From positions 19,164-83,163 of the forward strand of contig NZ_LBDA02000025.1 of NCBI RefSeq assembly GCF_000980885.2: 64,000 nucleotides of DNA, read 5' to 3'. Positions 17,664-25,494 of the stretch are shown piece after piece. Each line of letters starts with the position of its first letter. Position 1 is the first letter of the stretch. The position numbers and the translations under genes were made by a program. Origin of the DNA: Streptomyces malaysiense. GTDB lineage: Bacteria > Actinomycetota > Actinomycetes > Streptomycetales > Streptomycetaceae. Under the pieces are notes generated by a model. The model was not told the origin of the DNA and ran no database searches. It worked only from the letters and a program-made list of their open reading frames with translations.

Positions 17664-18403
17664 GCGATCTCCCGCCCGCGGGCGAGGTCCTCGTGGTTGT
17701 CGATCTCGACCCAGTCGACGTCGCCGATGGGCGCCACGTCGATGCGGAAGCCGCGGTCGACCAGTTCCTGGTAGCCGTCCTCGTAGTACAGCTGCGGGTC
17801 GCGCTCGAAGGTCGTGCGCAGGGCGTCCGCCAGCGCCTCGGCCGCGTCGCCCTCGATCAGCGTCACGCCGATGTACTCACCGGTCGCCTCGGCCGGGTCC
17901 ATCAGCTTGGTGATCCTCGTCATGCCCCCGTCCGGGTCGACGACGACCTTCATCTCCTCGTCCGCCAGGGACTTCACGGTGTCCAGCGCGAGGATGATCT
18001 TCTTGCCCACGCCGCGGGCGGCGAGCAGCGTCTTCTCGACCGAGACCGGGTGCACGGTGTCGCCGTTGGCGAGGATCACACCGTCCTTGAGCGCGTCGCG
18101 CCCGCACCACAGGGAGTAGGCGTTGTTCCACTCCTCGGCCTTGTCGTTGTCGATGAGCGTCAGCTTCAGGCCGTACTTCTCCTCGAACTCGGCCTGGCGC
18201 GCGTAGACGGCCTCCTTGCGGTAGCCGACGATGACCGCGACCTCGGTCAGCCCGATCTCCGCGAAGTTGCCCAGGGTCAGGTCCAGGACGGAGACGGCCT
18301 CGGGCGCGTCCTGTGCGCTCACCGGCACCAGGGCCTTGGGCAGGGTGTCCGTGTAGGGGCGCAGTCGCCGTCCGGCGCCGGCCGCCAGCACGAGGCCTAT
18401 CAT
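17651..18403 (-). CDS. Sugar/alcohol-phosphate nucleotidyltransferase (LicC-like)
   Basis: The 250-aa protein starts MIGLVLAAGA and has the nucleotidyltransferase signature AAGAGRRLRPYTDTLPKAL, an inner WNNAYSLWCGRDAL segment and the metal-binding NGDTVHP. The last part, DWVEIDNHEDLARGREIACRY, matches the end of phosphocholine cytidylyltransferase-type proteins. It would join CTP (or another NTP) to a small phosphorylated alcohol or sugar. It overlaps the glycerol-1-phosphate-dehydrogenase-like gene by 13 bases, so that product is a good candidate substrate, giving a CDP- or NDP-glycerol; this is inference. It lies 120 bases downstream of the RNase E gene. Confidence 0.75.
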   Translation of the reverse strand: MIGLVLAAGAGRRLRPYTDTLPKALVPVSAQDAPEAVSVLDLTLGNFAEIGLTEVAVIVGYRKEAVYARQAEFEEKYGLKLTLIDNDKAEEWNNAYSLWCGRDALKDGVILANGDTVHPVSVEKTLLAARGVGKKIILALDTVKSLADEEMKVVVDPDGGMTRITKLMDPAEATGEYIGVTLIEGDAAEALADALRTTFERDPQLYYEDGYQELVDRGFRIDVAPIGDVDWVEIDNHEDLARGREIACRY

Positions 18404-18525
18404 CGCGGTTTCTCTCCTTCGGTTCAGGGGCGCGGGCCCGGGACGCGGTGCCCCGGCCCGCCGAAAAAGCGGGTGCGGCCCTCTCCTCGCGGACAGGACC
18501 GCACCCAGGCGTGACCGGAGACCGG

Positions 18526-21500
18526 TCAGTCGACGGAGGCCGACTGCGGGGTCGCCGCGGTCTTCTTGGCCGCCGTCTTCTTCGTGGCGGCCGCCTTCTT
18601 GGCCGTCGTCTTCTTGGCGGCGGTCTTCTTGGCGGCGGTCTTCTTCGCCGCCGTCTTCTTGGTGGCCGCCTTCTTCGCCGTGGCCTTCTTGGCCGCCTTG
18701 CGAGCGGTCTTCTTGGCCGGAGCCGCGGTCTCCTCGGCCACGGCCTCCTCGGCGGGGGCCTCGGCCGCGGGAGCCTCCGCAGCCGCCGGGACGACCACGA
18801 CGGCCGTCTCCTCGGAGGCGGTCGGCGCGGCCGTCTGCCGCACCGCGCGGCGGCGCGGACGGGCCGGTGCGGCGCTCTCGGCGGGCGCCGGCGCCGCCTC
18901 GGCGGCGGGCTCCGCCACCGGGGCCGCGGGCGCGGTCTCGGCGACGGTCACCACGGTGGCCTCGGCACCCGCGGGGGAACCGGCCGGTGCGGACACCTTC
19001 CGGGTCGCCCGACGGCGGGTACGGCCCTTGGGTGCCTCCTCGGCGGCCTCGGGGGCCGGAACCACCTGGTCCTCGGCGGCCACCGGCTCGGCCAGCGCCT
19101 CGACGGCCGGCTCGGGCAGCACCGGACGGGCCGCGGCCTCCTCGGCGGTGACGTCCTGCGCGGTCGGCACGACGGCCTCGGCGGCGGCGTCCTGCTCGGC
19201 GGCCTTCGTCCGGGCCGGCTTCCTTGCGGACTTCTCCGCCTTCGGCGCGCCCGCCGGGGCCGACGCGCGACGGCTCGCCCGGCGGCGGGTACGGCCGCGA
19301 CCGGCCGCCGCCTCCGCCTCGGCGACGCTGCTGTACAGCTCCTCGTCCGGCGTGAACTCCGGGGCCGCGAGGGCGACCGGCTCCGCGACCTCGGCGGCCA
19401 CCTCGGCGGCCGTCTCGATCTCCGGTTCCGCGGCCTCGCCGCTCTCCACGGCGACCGCGGCGGTCTCGTGCTCGTGCGGCTGCTCCTGCGCCTCGCCGCC
19501 ACGGCCGCGCTTCTTGCGCTTGCCGCCGCCACCGGCGGTGCCGGGCTGCTCCACGTGCACGATGACACCGCGGCCGTTGCAGTGCACACAGGTCTCGGAG
19601 AACGACTCCAGCAGGCCCTGGCCGACCCGCTTACGGGTCATCTGCACCAGGCCCAGCGAGGTCACCTCCGCCACCTGGTGCTTCGTACGGTCGCGGCCCA
19701 GGCACTCCAGCAGGCGGCGCAGCACCAGGTCGCGGTTGGACTCCAGGACCATGTCGATGAAGTCGATCACGATGATGCCGCCGAGGTCGCGCAGCCGCAG
19801 CTGGCGCACGATCTCCTCGGCCGCCTCCAGGTTGTTCCTGGTGACCGTCTCCTCCAGGTTGCCGCCCTGGCCGGTGAACTTGCCGGTGTTGACGTCGACG
19901 ACGACCATCGCCTCGGTCCGGTCGATCACCAGCGAACCGCCGCTGGGCAGCCAGACCTTGCGGTCCAGCGCCTTGGCGAGCTGCTCGTCGATCCGGTACG
20001 TGGCGAAGACGTCGACCTCGGAGGTCCACTTCGACAGGCGGCCCGCGAGGTCCGGCGCGACGTGCGCGACGTACCCGTGGATCGTCTGCCAGGCGTCGTC
20101 ACCGCTGACGACGACCTTGGAGAAGTCCTCGTTGAAGATGTCGCGCACGACCCGGACGGTCATGTCCGGCTCGCCGTACAGCAGCGTCGGGGCGTTGCCG
20201 CTCTTCGCCTTCTTCCGGATGTCCTCCCACTGCGCCTGGAGCCGCTCGACGTCGCGGCGCAGCTCGTCCTCGCTCGCGCCCTCGGCGGCGGTGCGCACGA
20301 TGACACCCGCGTCCTCGGGGACGATCTTCTTGAGGATCGTCTTCAGCCGGGCCCGCTCGGTGTCGGGCAGCTTGCGGCTGATGCCGGTCATGGAGCCCTC
20401 GGGGACGTACACGAGGTAGCGGCCCGGCAGGGAGACCTGGCTGGTCAGACGCGCGCCCTTGTGACCGATCGGGTCCTTGGTGACCTGCACCAGCACCGAC
20501 TGCCCGGACTTGAGGGCGGACTCGATGCGCCGCGGGCCGTTGGCCATGCCGAGCGCCTCGAAGTTGACCTCGCCGGCGTACAGCACGGCGTTGCGGCCCT
20601 TGCCGATGTCGATGAAGGCGGCCTCCATCGACGGCAGCACGTTCTGCACCTTGCCGAGGTAGACGTTGCCGACGTACGACGTCGACTGCTCCTTGTTGAC
20701 GTAGTGCTCCACGAGCACGTTGTCCTCGAGGACGCCGATCTGCGTGCGCTCGCCGTGCTGGCGGACGACCATCACGCGCTCGACGGCCTCACGGCGGGCC
20801 AGGAACTCGGCCTCGGTGATGATCGGGACGCGGCGGCGGCCCTGCTCGCGGCCCTCGCGGCGGCGCTGCTTCTTCGCCTCCAGACGGGTCGAGCCCTTGA
20901 TGGACTGCACCTCGTCGGACGGCTCGCTCTGCTTGCGCGGCTCGCGGACCTTGACGACCGTACGCTCCGGGTCGTCGGAGGACGGCTCGCCGTCCGCGGC
21001 GGACTCACCGGCGCGACGACGGCGGCGACGACGGCGACGGCTGCCGGCGCTGGAGCCGCCGGACTCCTCGCCGTGCGCCTCCTCGGCGTCCTCCTCCTCC
21101 TGCTCGGCGGTGTCCTCGGTGTCCTGCGCGGCCTGCTCGGCGGCCAGTTCCTCGGACTCCTCGCCGCCCTCGCCCTCGGCGGCGTCCCCGCGGCGGCGAC
21201 GACGGCCGCCCCGGCGGCGCCGGCGACGCGAGGAGGACTCCTCGTAGCCCTCGGCGTCCTCGGCCTCGCCCTCGGCGCCCTCCGGCTCCTCGTCCTCGTC
21301 CTCGGCGGGGGCCTCGGCGACCGGGGCCTCCTCGACGCGCTCGGCGCGGCGACGGCGGCGACGGCGCGAACCGGCCTCGGCACGCTCCTCCGCGTGCTCC
21401 TCAGGCTGCTGCGGCGGTGCGGGCTGCTCGGCCTCGACCGGCTCGGCGGCCTCCGCGGCCGCCTCGGCGGCGGCCCGCTCGGGCGTCTGGAAGCGCGGCT

Positions 21501-22851
21501 CGGCGAACACCGGGGCCTGGAAGACGGCGACGGCGGGACGGGCGGGACGGCGCGAGCCCTCCTCGGCCCCGGCGCCGCGCGCGGGCTCGGAGAAGCCGGA
21601 CGCGGGGCGCACGGCCCGGCGCCGGGCCCGGCGCGGGGCGGGGGTCTCGGCGGCCCCGGACTCCTCGGCGGCGGCCGGCGCGGGCTCGGTGGTGGAGCGT
21701 GTGGTGACGGGAACCTCCGGGGTCTGCGCGGCCTCGGCGGGGGCGCTCTCGGGCGCGGTGACCCGGCGGGTGGCGCGACGGCGGCCACGACGCGGGCCGG
21801 CGTCCTCGCTCTCGGCCTCGGCGGCGGGGGCCTGAGCCTCGACGGCGGGCTCGGCGACCGGCTCGACGACCGGCTCGGCGGGGGCTTCCTCGGCGGCCTT
21901 CGGCGCACCGGTGGGCGCGGAGGCGCGGCGGGTGGCACGACGGCGGGTACGGGCGGGGGCGGCCTCGGCGGCGGGCTCCTCGGCGGCCGGCGCGGCCTCC
22001 GGGACGTCCTCGACGGTGACCCGTACGACGGTCTCGGCGGCCTCGACGGCGGCGGGCGCACCCGCGGGCGCCGACGCACGACGCGCGGCACGGCGACGGG
22101 TGGGGGCGGCGGGCGCCGCCTCCTGGACCGGCTCGGCCTCGACGGCGGTCGGCGCTACGACGGTCTCCGCCTGCTCGACGGCCTCGGCGGCGGCGGGCGC
22201 ACCCGCGGGCGCCGACGCACGACGCGCGGCACGGCGACGGGGACGCGCGGCGGGCGCCTCGGCCTCGGCCGGGGTCTCGGTCGCGGCCTCGACGGCCGGT
22301 GCGGCGGTCTCGGTGGCCTCGGCGGCGGGCGCGGTGGCACGACGGCTGGTACGGCGGCGCGGACGCGCGACGGGCGCCTCGGCCTCGGCCGGGGTCTCGT
22401 CGGTGGCCTCCGCCTCCGCGCTCGGCGTGGCGACGCTGCGCGTGGCCCGGCGTCGGGTGCGCCGTGGTGCGGCCTCCTCGCCGACGACGACCTCGCCGCC
22501 CTCGGCGACCTCCGCGGCGGCGGCCGGCGCGACGGTCTCCGCGGCTTCGGCGGTCTCCGCGGCGGGTGCGCCAGCGGGCGCAGACGCACGGCGCGCGGCA
22601 CGGCGGCGCGGACGCGCGGCGGGCGCGGCCTCCTCGGCCGCCTCGGGGGTCAGGGCCCCGGCGGCGGACCCCTCCGCCTCCTCGGGGTCCTCAGCGGCCG
22701 GTATGGCCGGGAGGGTGACCTCGGCGGGCGCCTCCGCCGCGACGGGCGGACCCGCCGGCCGGGAGGCGGCACGGCGACGCCTGCGCGGCGGCAGGGTGTC
22801 GCTCGGCGTGTTCAGTTCGGAACCCTCATTGGGTTCGGTCGGCTCCAGCAT
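18526..22851 (-). CDS. rne: Ribonuclease E/G with very long repetitive flanks
   Basis: The start chosen is the ATG at 22851 (MLEPTEPNEG) with GGGAG upstream, giving 1441 aa. The catalytic core is central: an S1 domain (TSYVGNVYLGKVQNVLP), the metal-binding DVNTGKFTGQGG and IIVIDFIDM, and the zinc-link CVHCNGRG. The N-terminal 550 and C-terminal 330 residues are disordered Ala/Glu/Pro regions holding about ten copies of a motif like RRRAARRASAPAGAP, plus RRRRRGGRRRRRG-type arginine tracts. The extreme C-terminus is histone-like, with repeated AKKTAAKK units. The enzyme processes rRNA and decays mRNA; its flanks are expected to bind RNA and degradosome partners such as PNPase. It faces the DUF2344 gene upstream on the same strand. 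Confidence 0.93.
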   Translation of the reverse strand: MLEPTEPNEGSELNTPSDTLPPRRRRRAASRPAGPPVAAEAPAEVTLPAIPAAEDPEEAEGSAAGALTPEAAEEAAPAARPRRRAARRASAPAGAPAAETAEAAETVAPAAAAEVAEGGEVVVGEEAAPRRTRRRATRSVATPSAEAEATDETPAEAEAPVARPRRRTSRRATAPAAEATETAAPAVEAATETPAEAEAPAARPRRRAARRASAPAGAPAAAEAVEQAETVVAPTAVEAEPVQEAAPAAPTRRRAARRASAPAGAPAAVEAAETVVRVTVEDVPEAAPAAEEPAAEAAPARTRRRATRRASAPTGAPKAAEEAPAEPVVEPVAEPAVEAQAPAAEAESEDAGPRRGRRRATRRVTAPESAPAEAAQTPEVPVTTRSTTEPAPAAAEESGAAETPAPRRARRRAVRPASGFSEPARGAGAEEGSRRPARPAVAVFQAPVFAEPRFQTPERAAAEAAAEAAEPVEAEQPAPPQQPEEHAEERAEAGSRRRRRRRAERVEEAPVAEAPAEDEDEEPEGAEGEAEDAEGYEESSSRRRRRRGGRRRRRGDAAEGEGGEESEELAAEQAAQDTEDTAEQEEEDAEEAHGEESGGSSAGSRRRRRRRRRAGESAADGEPSSDDPERTVVKVREPRKQSEPSDEVQSIKGSTRLEAKKQRRREGREQGRRRVPIITEAEFLARREAVERVMVVRQHGERTQIGVLEDNVLVEHYVNKEQSTSYVGNVYLGKVQNVLPSMEAAFIDIGKGRNAVLYAGEVNFEALGMANGPRRIESALKSGQSVLVQVTKDPIGHKGARLTSQVSLPGRYLVYVPEGSMTGISRKLPDTERARLKTILKKIVPEDAGVIVRTAAEGASEDELRRDVERLQAQWEDIRKKAKSGNAPTLLYGEPDMTVRVVRDIFNEDFSKVVVSGDDAWQTIHGYVAHVAPDLAGRLSKWTSEVDVFATYRIDEQLAKALDRKVWLPSGGSLVIDRTEAMVVVDVNTGKFTGQGGNLEETVTRNNLEAAEEIVRQLRLRDLGGIIVIDFIDMVLESNRDLVLRRLLECLGRDRTKHQVAEVTSLGLVQMTRKRVGQGLLESFSETCVHCNGRGVIVHVEQPGTAGGGGKRKKRGRGGEAQEQPHEHETAAVAVESGEAAEPEIETAAEVAAEVAEPVALAAPEFTPDEELYSSVAEAEAAAGRGRTRRRASRRASAPAGAPKAEKSARKPARTKAAEQDAAAEAVVPTAQDVTAEEAAARPVLPEPAVEALAEPVAAEDQVVPAPEAAEEAPKGRTRRRATRKVSAPAGSPAGAEATVVTVAETAPAAPVAEPAAEAAPAPAESAAPARPRRRAVRQTAAPTASEETAVVVVPAAAEAPAAEAPAEEAVAEETAAPAKKTARKAAKKATAKKAATKKTAAKKTAAKKTAAKKTTAKKAAATKKTAAKKTAATPQSASVD

Positions 22852-23112
22852 GCGGGCGTTTCTCCCGTCAGGCTCCCGGGCGCCGCGCCTGGTTCCGGCA
22901 CCGGCCCGAAGGGGCCGTCCACCGGTGACGTCCGCGGCCACGCGATGCGCGATGGCCGCCGTCCGGGGCGCGGGCGCCGCACGGGAGCACTCTGTGTCCT
23001 GTCTCGCCGGTTCCGTACACCTTGTCGGTACGGCCTGGCGAAAGTCTTCTGGTCGGTGCGCTGCCCGACCCAGGTGGCTCCCGAGTACCAGGGCGGCGCT
23101 ACGACGTCCGTC

Positions 23113-23889
23113 CTACGCGGGACCTTCCGGCGCCGGCGCCGTCGCGGCGGCAGCCGGTACGGCCGTTCGGGCCGTGGCTGCCTCGCGGTCGGGCGCGAGC
23201 GGGTCGGTCACCGTTCCGGTCTCTTCATCGAACAGCCCCTGCGCCAGCCTGGTCACCGCTGCGGGGACCGGCGGCGCCAGGTCGGCCACGGCGCGGAGAC
23301 CGGACAGGACGTCGTCGGGTCGTACGGCAGGCGTCACGTGCCGAACAACCAGCCGCAGTATCGCACAGGGCTGGTCGGTCGGCCCATCAGCCGGTGCGCC
23401 GTACGCCTGAAGGCTCGCCACGGCCGAGCGGGCGTCGAAGGTGCGCACACCGTTCTTGGCCATGCGCTGCACCTCGACGGACTCGGCCCCGTTGAAGGCC
23501 TCGACCGCGCGCTCGGCGTCGGCCGGATCGACTCCGGTGAGCCTGAGCTCCCAGACGGAGGCCGTCAGCCGGTCGGCGAGGCCCGAGGTGTGCGCCTCGA
23601 CCGCGTCGACGATGTCGAGCCCGGCGGGCAGCGACTCGTCGAGGAGGACGCGCAGTGTCTCGGGGTCGCGCGACGCGGTGAGCGCGATCTCCAGGTACTC
23701 CGCCTCACTGCCGGTGCCGGTGGGTGCGGCATTGGCATACGACACCTTGGGGTGCGGCGTGAATCCGGCCGAGTAGGCCATGGGCACGTCGGCACGGCGC
23801 AGCGCACGCTCGAAGGCGCGCTGGAAGTCTCGGTGGCTGGTGAACCTCAGGCGGCCGCGCTTGGTGTAGCGCAGTCGGATGCGCTGCAC
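23113..23889 (-). CDS. DUF2344 / TIGR03936-type radical SAM-linked protein
   Basis: The 258-aa reading starts at a GTG (VQRIRLRYTK). The conserved start RLRYTKRGRLRFTSHRDF and the FTPHPKVSYANAAPTGTGSEAEYLEI block are characteristic of the protein that accompanies the TIGR03960 radical SAM enzyme. A better-looking ribosome site precedes an in-frame CTG at 23931 (LGKRQPEG), so a non-standard start cannot be excluded. The last 40 residues are Ala/Pro-rich. In many bacteria the two partners are adjacent or fused; here the radical SAM gene lies 4.9 kb upstream on the same strand. The pair is thought to modify an RNA or cofactor, but the reaction is not known to me. Confidence 0.88.
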   Translation of the reverse strand: MQRIRLRYTKRGRLRFTSHRDFQRAFERALRRADVPMAYSAGFTPHPKVSYANAAPTGTGSEAEYLEIALTASRDPETLRVLLDESLPAGLDIVDAVEAHTSGLADRLTASVWELRLTGVDPADAERAVEAFNGAESVEVQRMAKNGVRTFDARSAVASLQAYGAPADGPTDQPCAILRLVVRHVTPAVRPDDVLSGLRAVADLAPPVPAAVTRLAQGLFDEETGTVTDPLAPDREAATARTAVPAAAATAPAPEGPA

Positions 23890-24162
23890 CGCGGGTGCGG
23901 GCGGCGGGCCTTCGGGCTGTCGCTTGCCCAGTGTCCTAGTCCTTCGTGAGAGCGGTCGTACTCCTCTCAAGAGTACGTGCCGCAGCGCTCCCGGGTTCCC
24001 GCCGTGTCGACCGGGAACGAAGCGGGCACGGACGGCTACCCTCCCTTCTGCTGACTTTGCCCCCTTCTGAACGATTCCCCGGAGGGTACGACGGCGGAGA
24101 ACCGCGGCCGGCGCCTGCTCAGGACCCTCACCTTCTGGCTGCGTCCTGCGTTCACGCTGCGC

Positions 24163-25029
24163 GTGCTGGGCCGCTTCCAGCGGATCGCGGGCTTCGACCG
24201 CTCCATGGCCCTCGCCTCCAGCGCCCTGACCGCGCTGGTGCCGCTGGCGATCCTGGGCGCGGCGGTGCTGACCAGCGTCGGTTCGTACGACGTCGCACGG
24301 CAGCTGATCACGCGGTACGGCCTGACGGGCGAGGGTGCCGCGGCGGTCGACGCGCTCTTCGCCCCCGAGCAGCAACAGGTGAACGTCAGCGTCCTCGGCG
24401 TGCTGTTCCTCGCGGTCTCGGCACTGAGCTTCACCCGGGCCCTGCAACGCCTGTTCGAGCAGACCTGGGAGCTCCGGCCGCTCAGCGTGCGCAACACCCG
24501 CAACGGCCTGGGCTGGCTGCTCTCCGGCGCCTTCTACATGGCGATCAGCGCCCTGATCCACACCCTGCCGAGCGACGGCCGGGCGCAACTGATCAGCGTG
24601 GCGGCCGAGATGCCGGTGACCGCGGCCTTCCTGGTCTGGACCGGCGTCATGCTTTCCGCCCGCCGCGTCGCCTGGCGCGACCTGATCCCCTTCGGCATCA
24701 CCGGCGCGGTGGCCATCGCGGCCTACTCCGTGGGCGCGACCCTCTACCTCCCCCACCTCTTCAACGCCTCCGCCCAGCGCTACGGCGTCGTCGGCGCCGT
24801 CTTCGCGATGATCTCCGCCCTCTTCGCGGTCATGCTCTGCATCGTCGGCGCCTCCGTGATGGGCCGCGAGATCCGCGACGAACTGACCCGCATCTCCCGC
24901 GGCGAACGCACCCCCGACGACGAGGTCCGCCGCCAATGGAACGAGGTCGTCTCCCAGACCCGCTCCCGTTGGCACTCGGTCCGCCGCCAGGTGAGCCGCC
25001 ATCGCTCCGACAACCCGCCCGACCATTGA
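24163..25029 (+). CDS. YihY/UPF0761-type multi-pass membrane protein
   Basis: The frame from the GTG at 24163 gives 288 aa with about six hydrophobic helices (ALTALVPLAILGAAVLTSV, VLGVLFLAVSALSFTRAL, GLGWLLSGAFYMAISALI, AFLVWTGVMLS, GITGAVAIAAYSVG, GAVFAMISALFAVMLCIVGA) and a charged C-terminal tail. Pattern and length fit the YihY family of unknown function. The GTG has no ribosome site; in the same frame GGAGGG (24081-24086) precedes tandem ACG codons at 24088 and 24091, which would add 24-25 residues (TAENRGRRLLRTL...). The true start may therefore be a rare ACG. It is divergent from the DUF2344 gene. Confidence 0.78.
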   Translation: MLGRFQRIAGFDRSMALASSALTALVPLAILGAAVLTSVGSYDVARQLITRYGLTGEGAAAVDALFAPEQQQVNVSVLGVLFLAVSALSFTRALQRLFEQTWELRPLSVRNTRNGLGWLLSGAFYMAISALIHTLPSDGRAQLISVAAEMPVTAAFLVWTGVMLSARRVAWRDLIPFGITGAVAIAAYSVGATLYLPHLFNASAQRYGVVGAVFAMISALFAVMLCIVGASVMGREIRDELTRISRGERTPDDEVRRQWNEVVSQTRSRWHSVRRQVSRHRSDNPPDH

Positions 25030-25494
25030 TCTCGGCCACGGAGACAAGGACCGCCCACCGACAATTCGCCGACCCATAGGGGCATCGACGGAAATATCCC
25101 GGCAGACCGCACCGAACATCCGAACAGAATGCGGGCACCCGCGATTCCGCGAGCCTCGGTTCACCGCTCACCAGAGCGGGAAGATCCAGTTCAGCGGCGG
25201 TCCGGACATCGAGTCCGATGACGCTCTCGGCACCGGCGACGGCGATATACACCTTCCCTCGAAGCCGCTTTTGCGCCCCCTTTCGCGACCGCTTTCCCGA
25301 GAGGCGGATCGCCCCGAATTCACCGCCTCGAAGCCGCCCGCGCGCGGCACGGAAAACTACGCCATCACGCGCCTCGACCGTGGCCGGGAGCGTGTCACGT
25401 CGGCCCTCCCCGGCCACCCTTGATAGCGTCCGCTCGCCGAAATAACCCATAAAAGGCCGATTCGCGTCGGCTGGTGGTCGAAAGGAAACGGACC
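25030..25494. other. 465-base gap upstream of the flavin oxidase gene
   Basis: No supported gene is seen. Base composition is noticeably less GC-rich than the surroundings (for example around 25060-25140 and 25200-25330). Minus-strand frames here are Arg/Ser-rich and have no recognisable motif. A candidate promoter lies at 25420-25448 and AAAGGA (25481-25486) precedes the next ATG. The change in composition may mark the edge of an acquired segment. Confidence 0.5.
25420..25448 (+). promoter_or_regulatory. Candidate promoter for the flavin oxidase
   Basis: TTGATA at 25420-25425 and TAACCC at 25443-25448 are 17 bases apart. The -35 box is good, the -10 box weak. Transcription would begin about 40 bases before the ATG at 25495. 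Confidence 0.4.

Noticed and set aside
21000..22800. Regularly spaced similar units that could suggest a CRISPR array
   Set aside because: The units are coding repeats in RNase E with variable spacing, and no cas gene is near. No CRISPR array was seen in the window.
18313..23949. An 1878-codon open frame on the plus strand opposite RNase E
   Set aside because: It is the mirror of a very GC-rich repetitive gene. Its product is a Leu/Gly/Arg-rich low-complexity string without motifs, while the minus strand has the full RNase E/G core.
24830..25450. A 206-codon minus-strand frame across the gap before the flavin oxidase
   Set aside because: It overlaps the YihY gene in antisense, is Arg/Gly/Ser-rich and has no motif or ribosome site.
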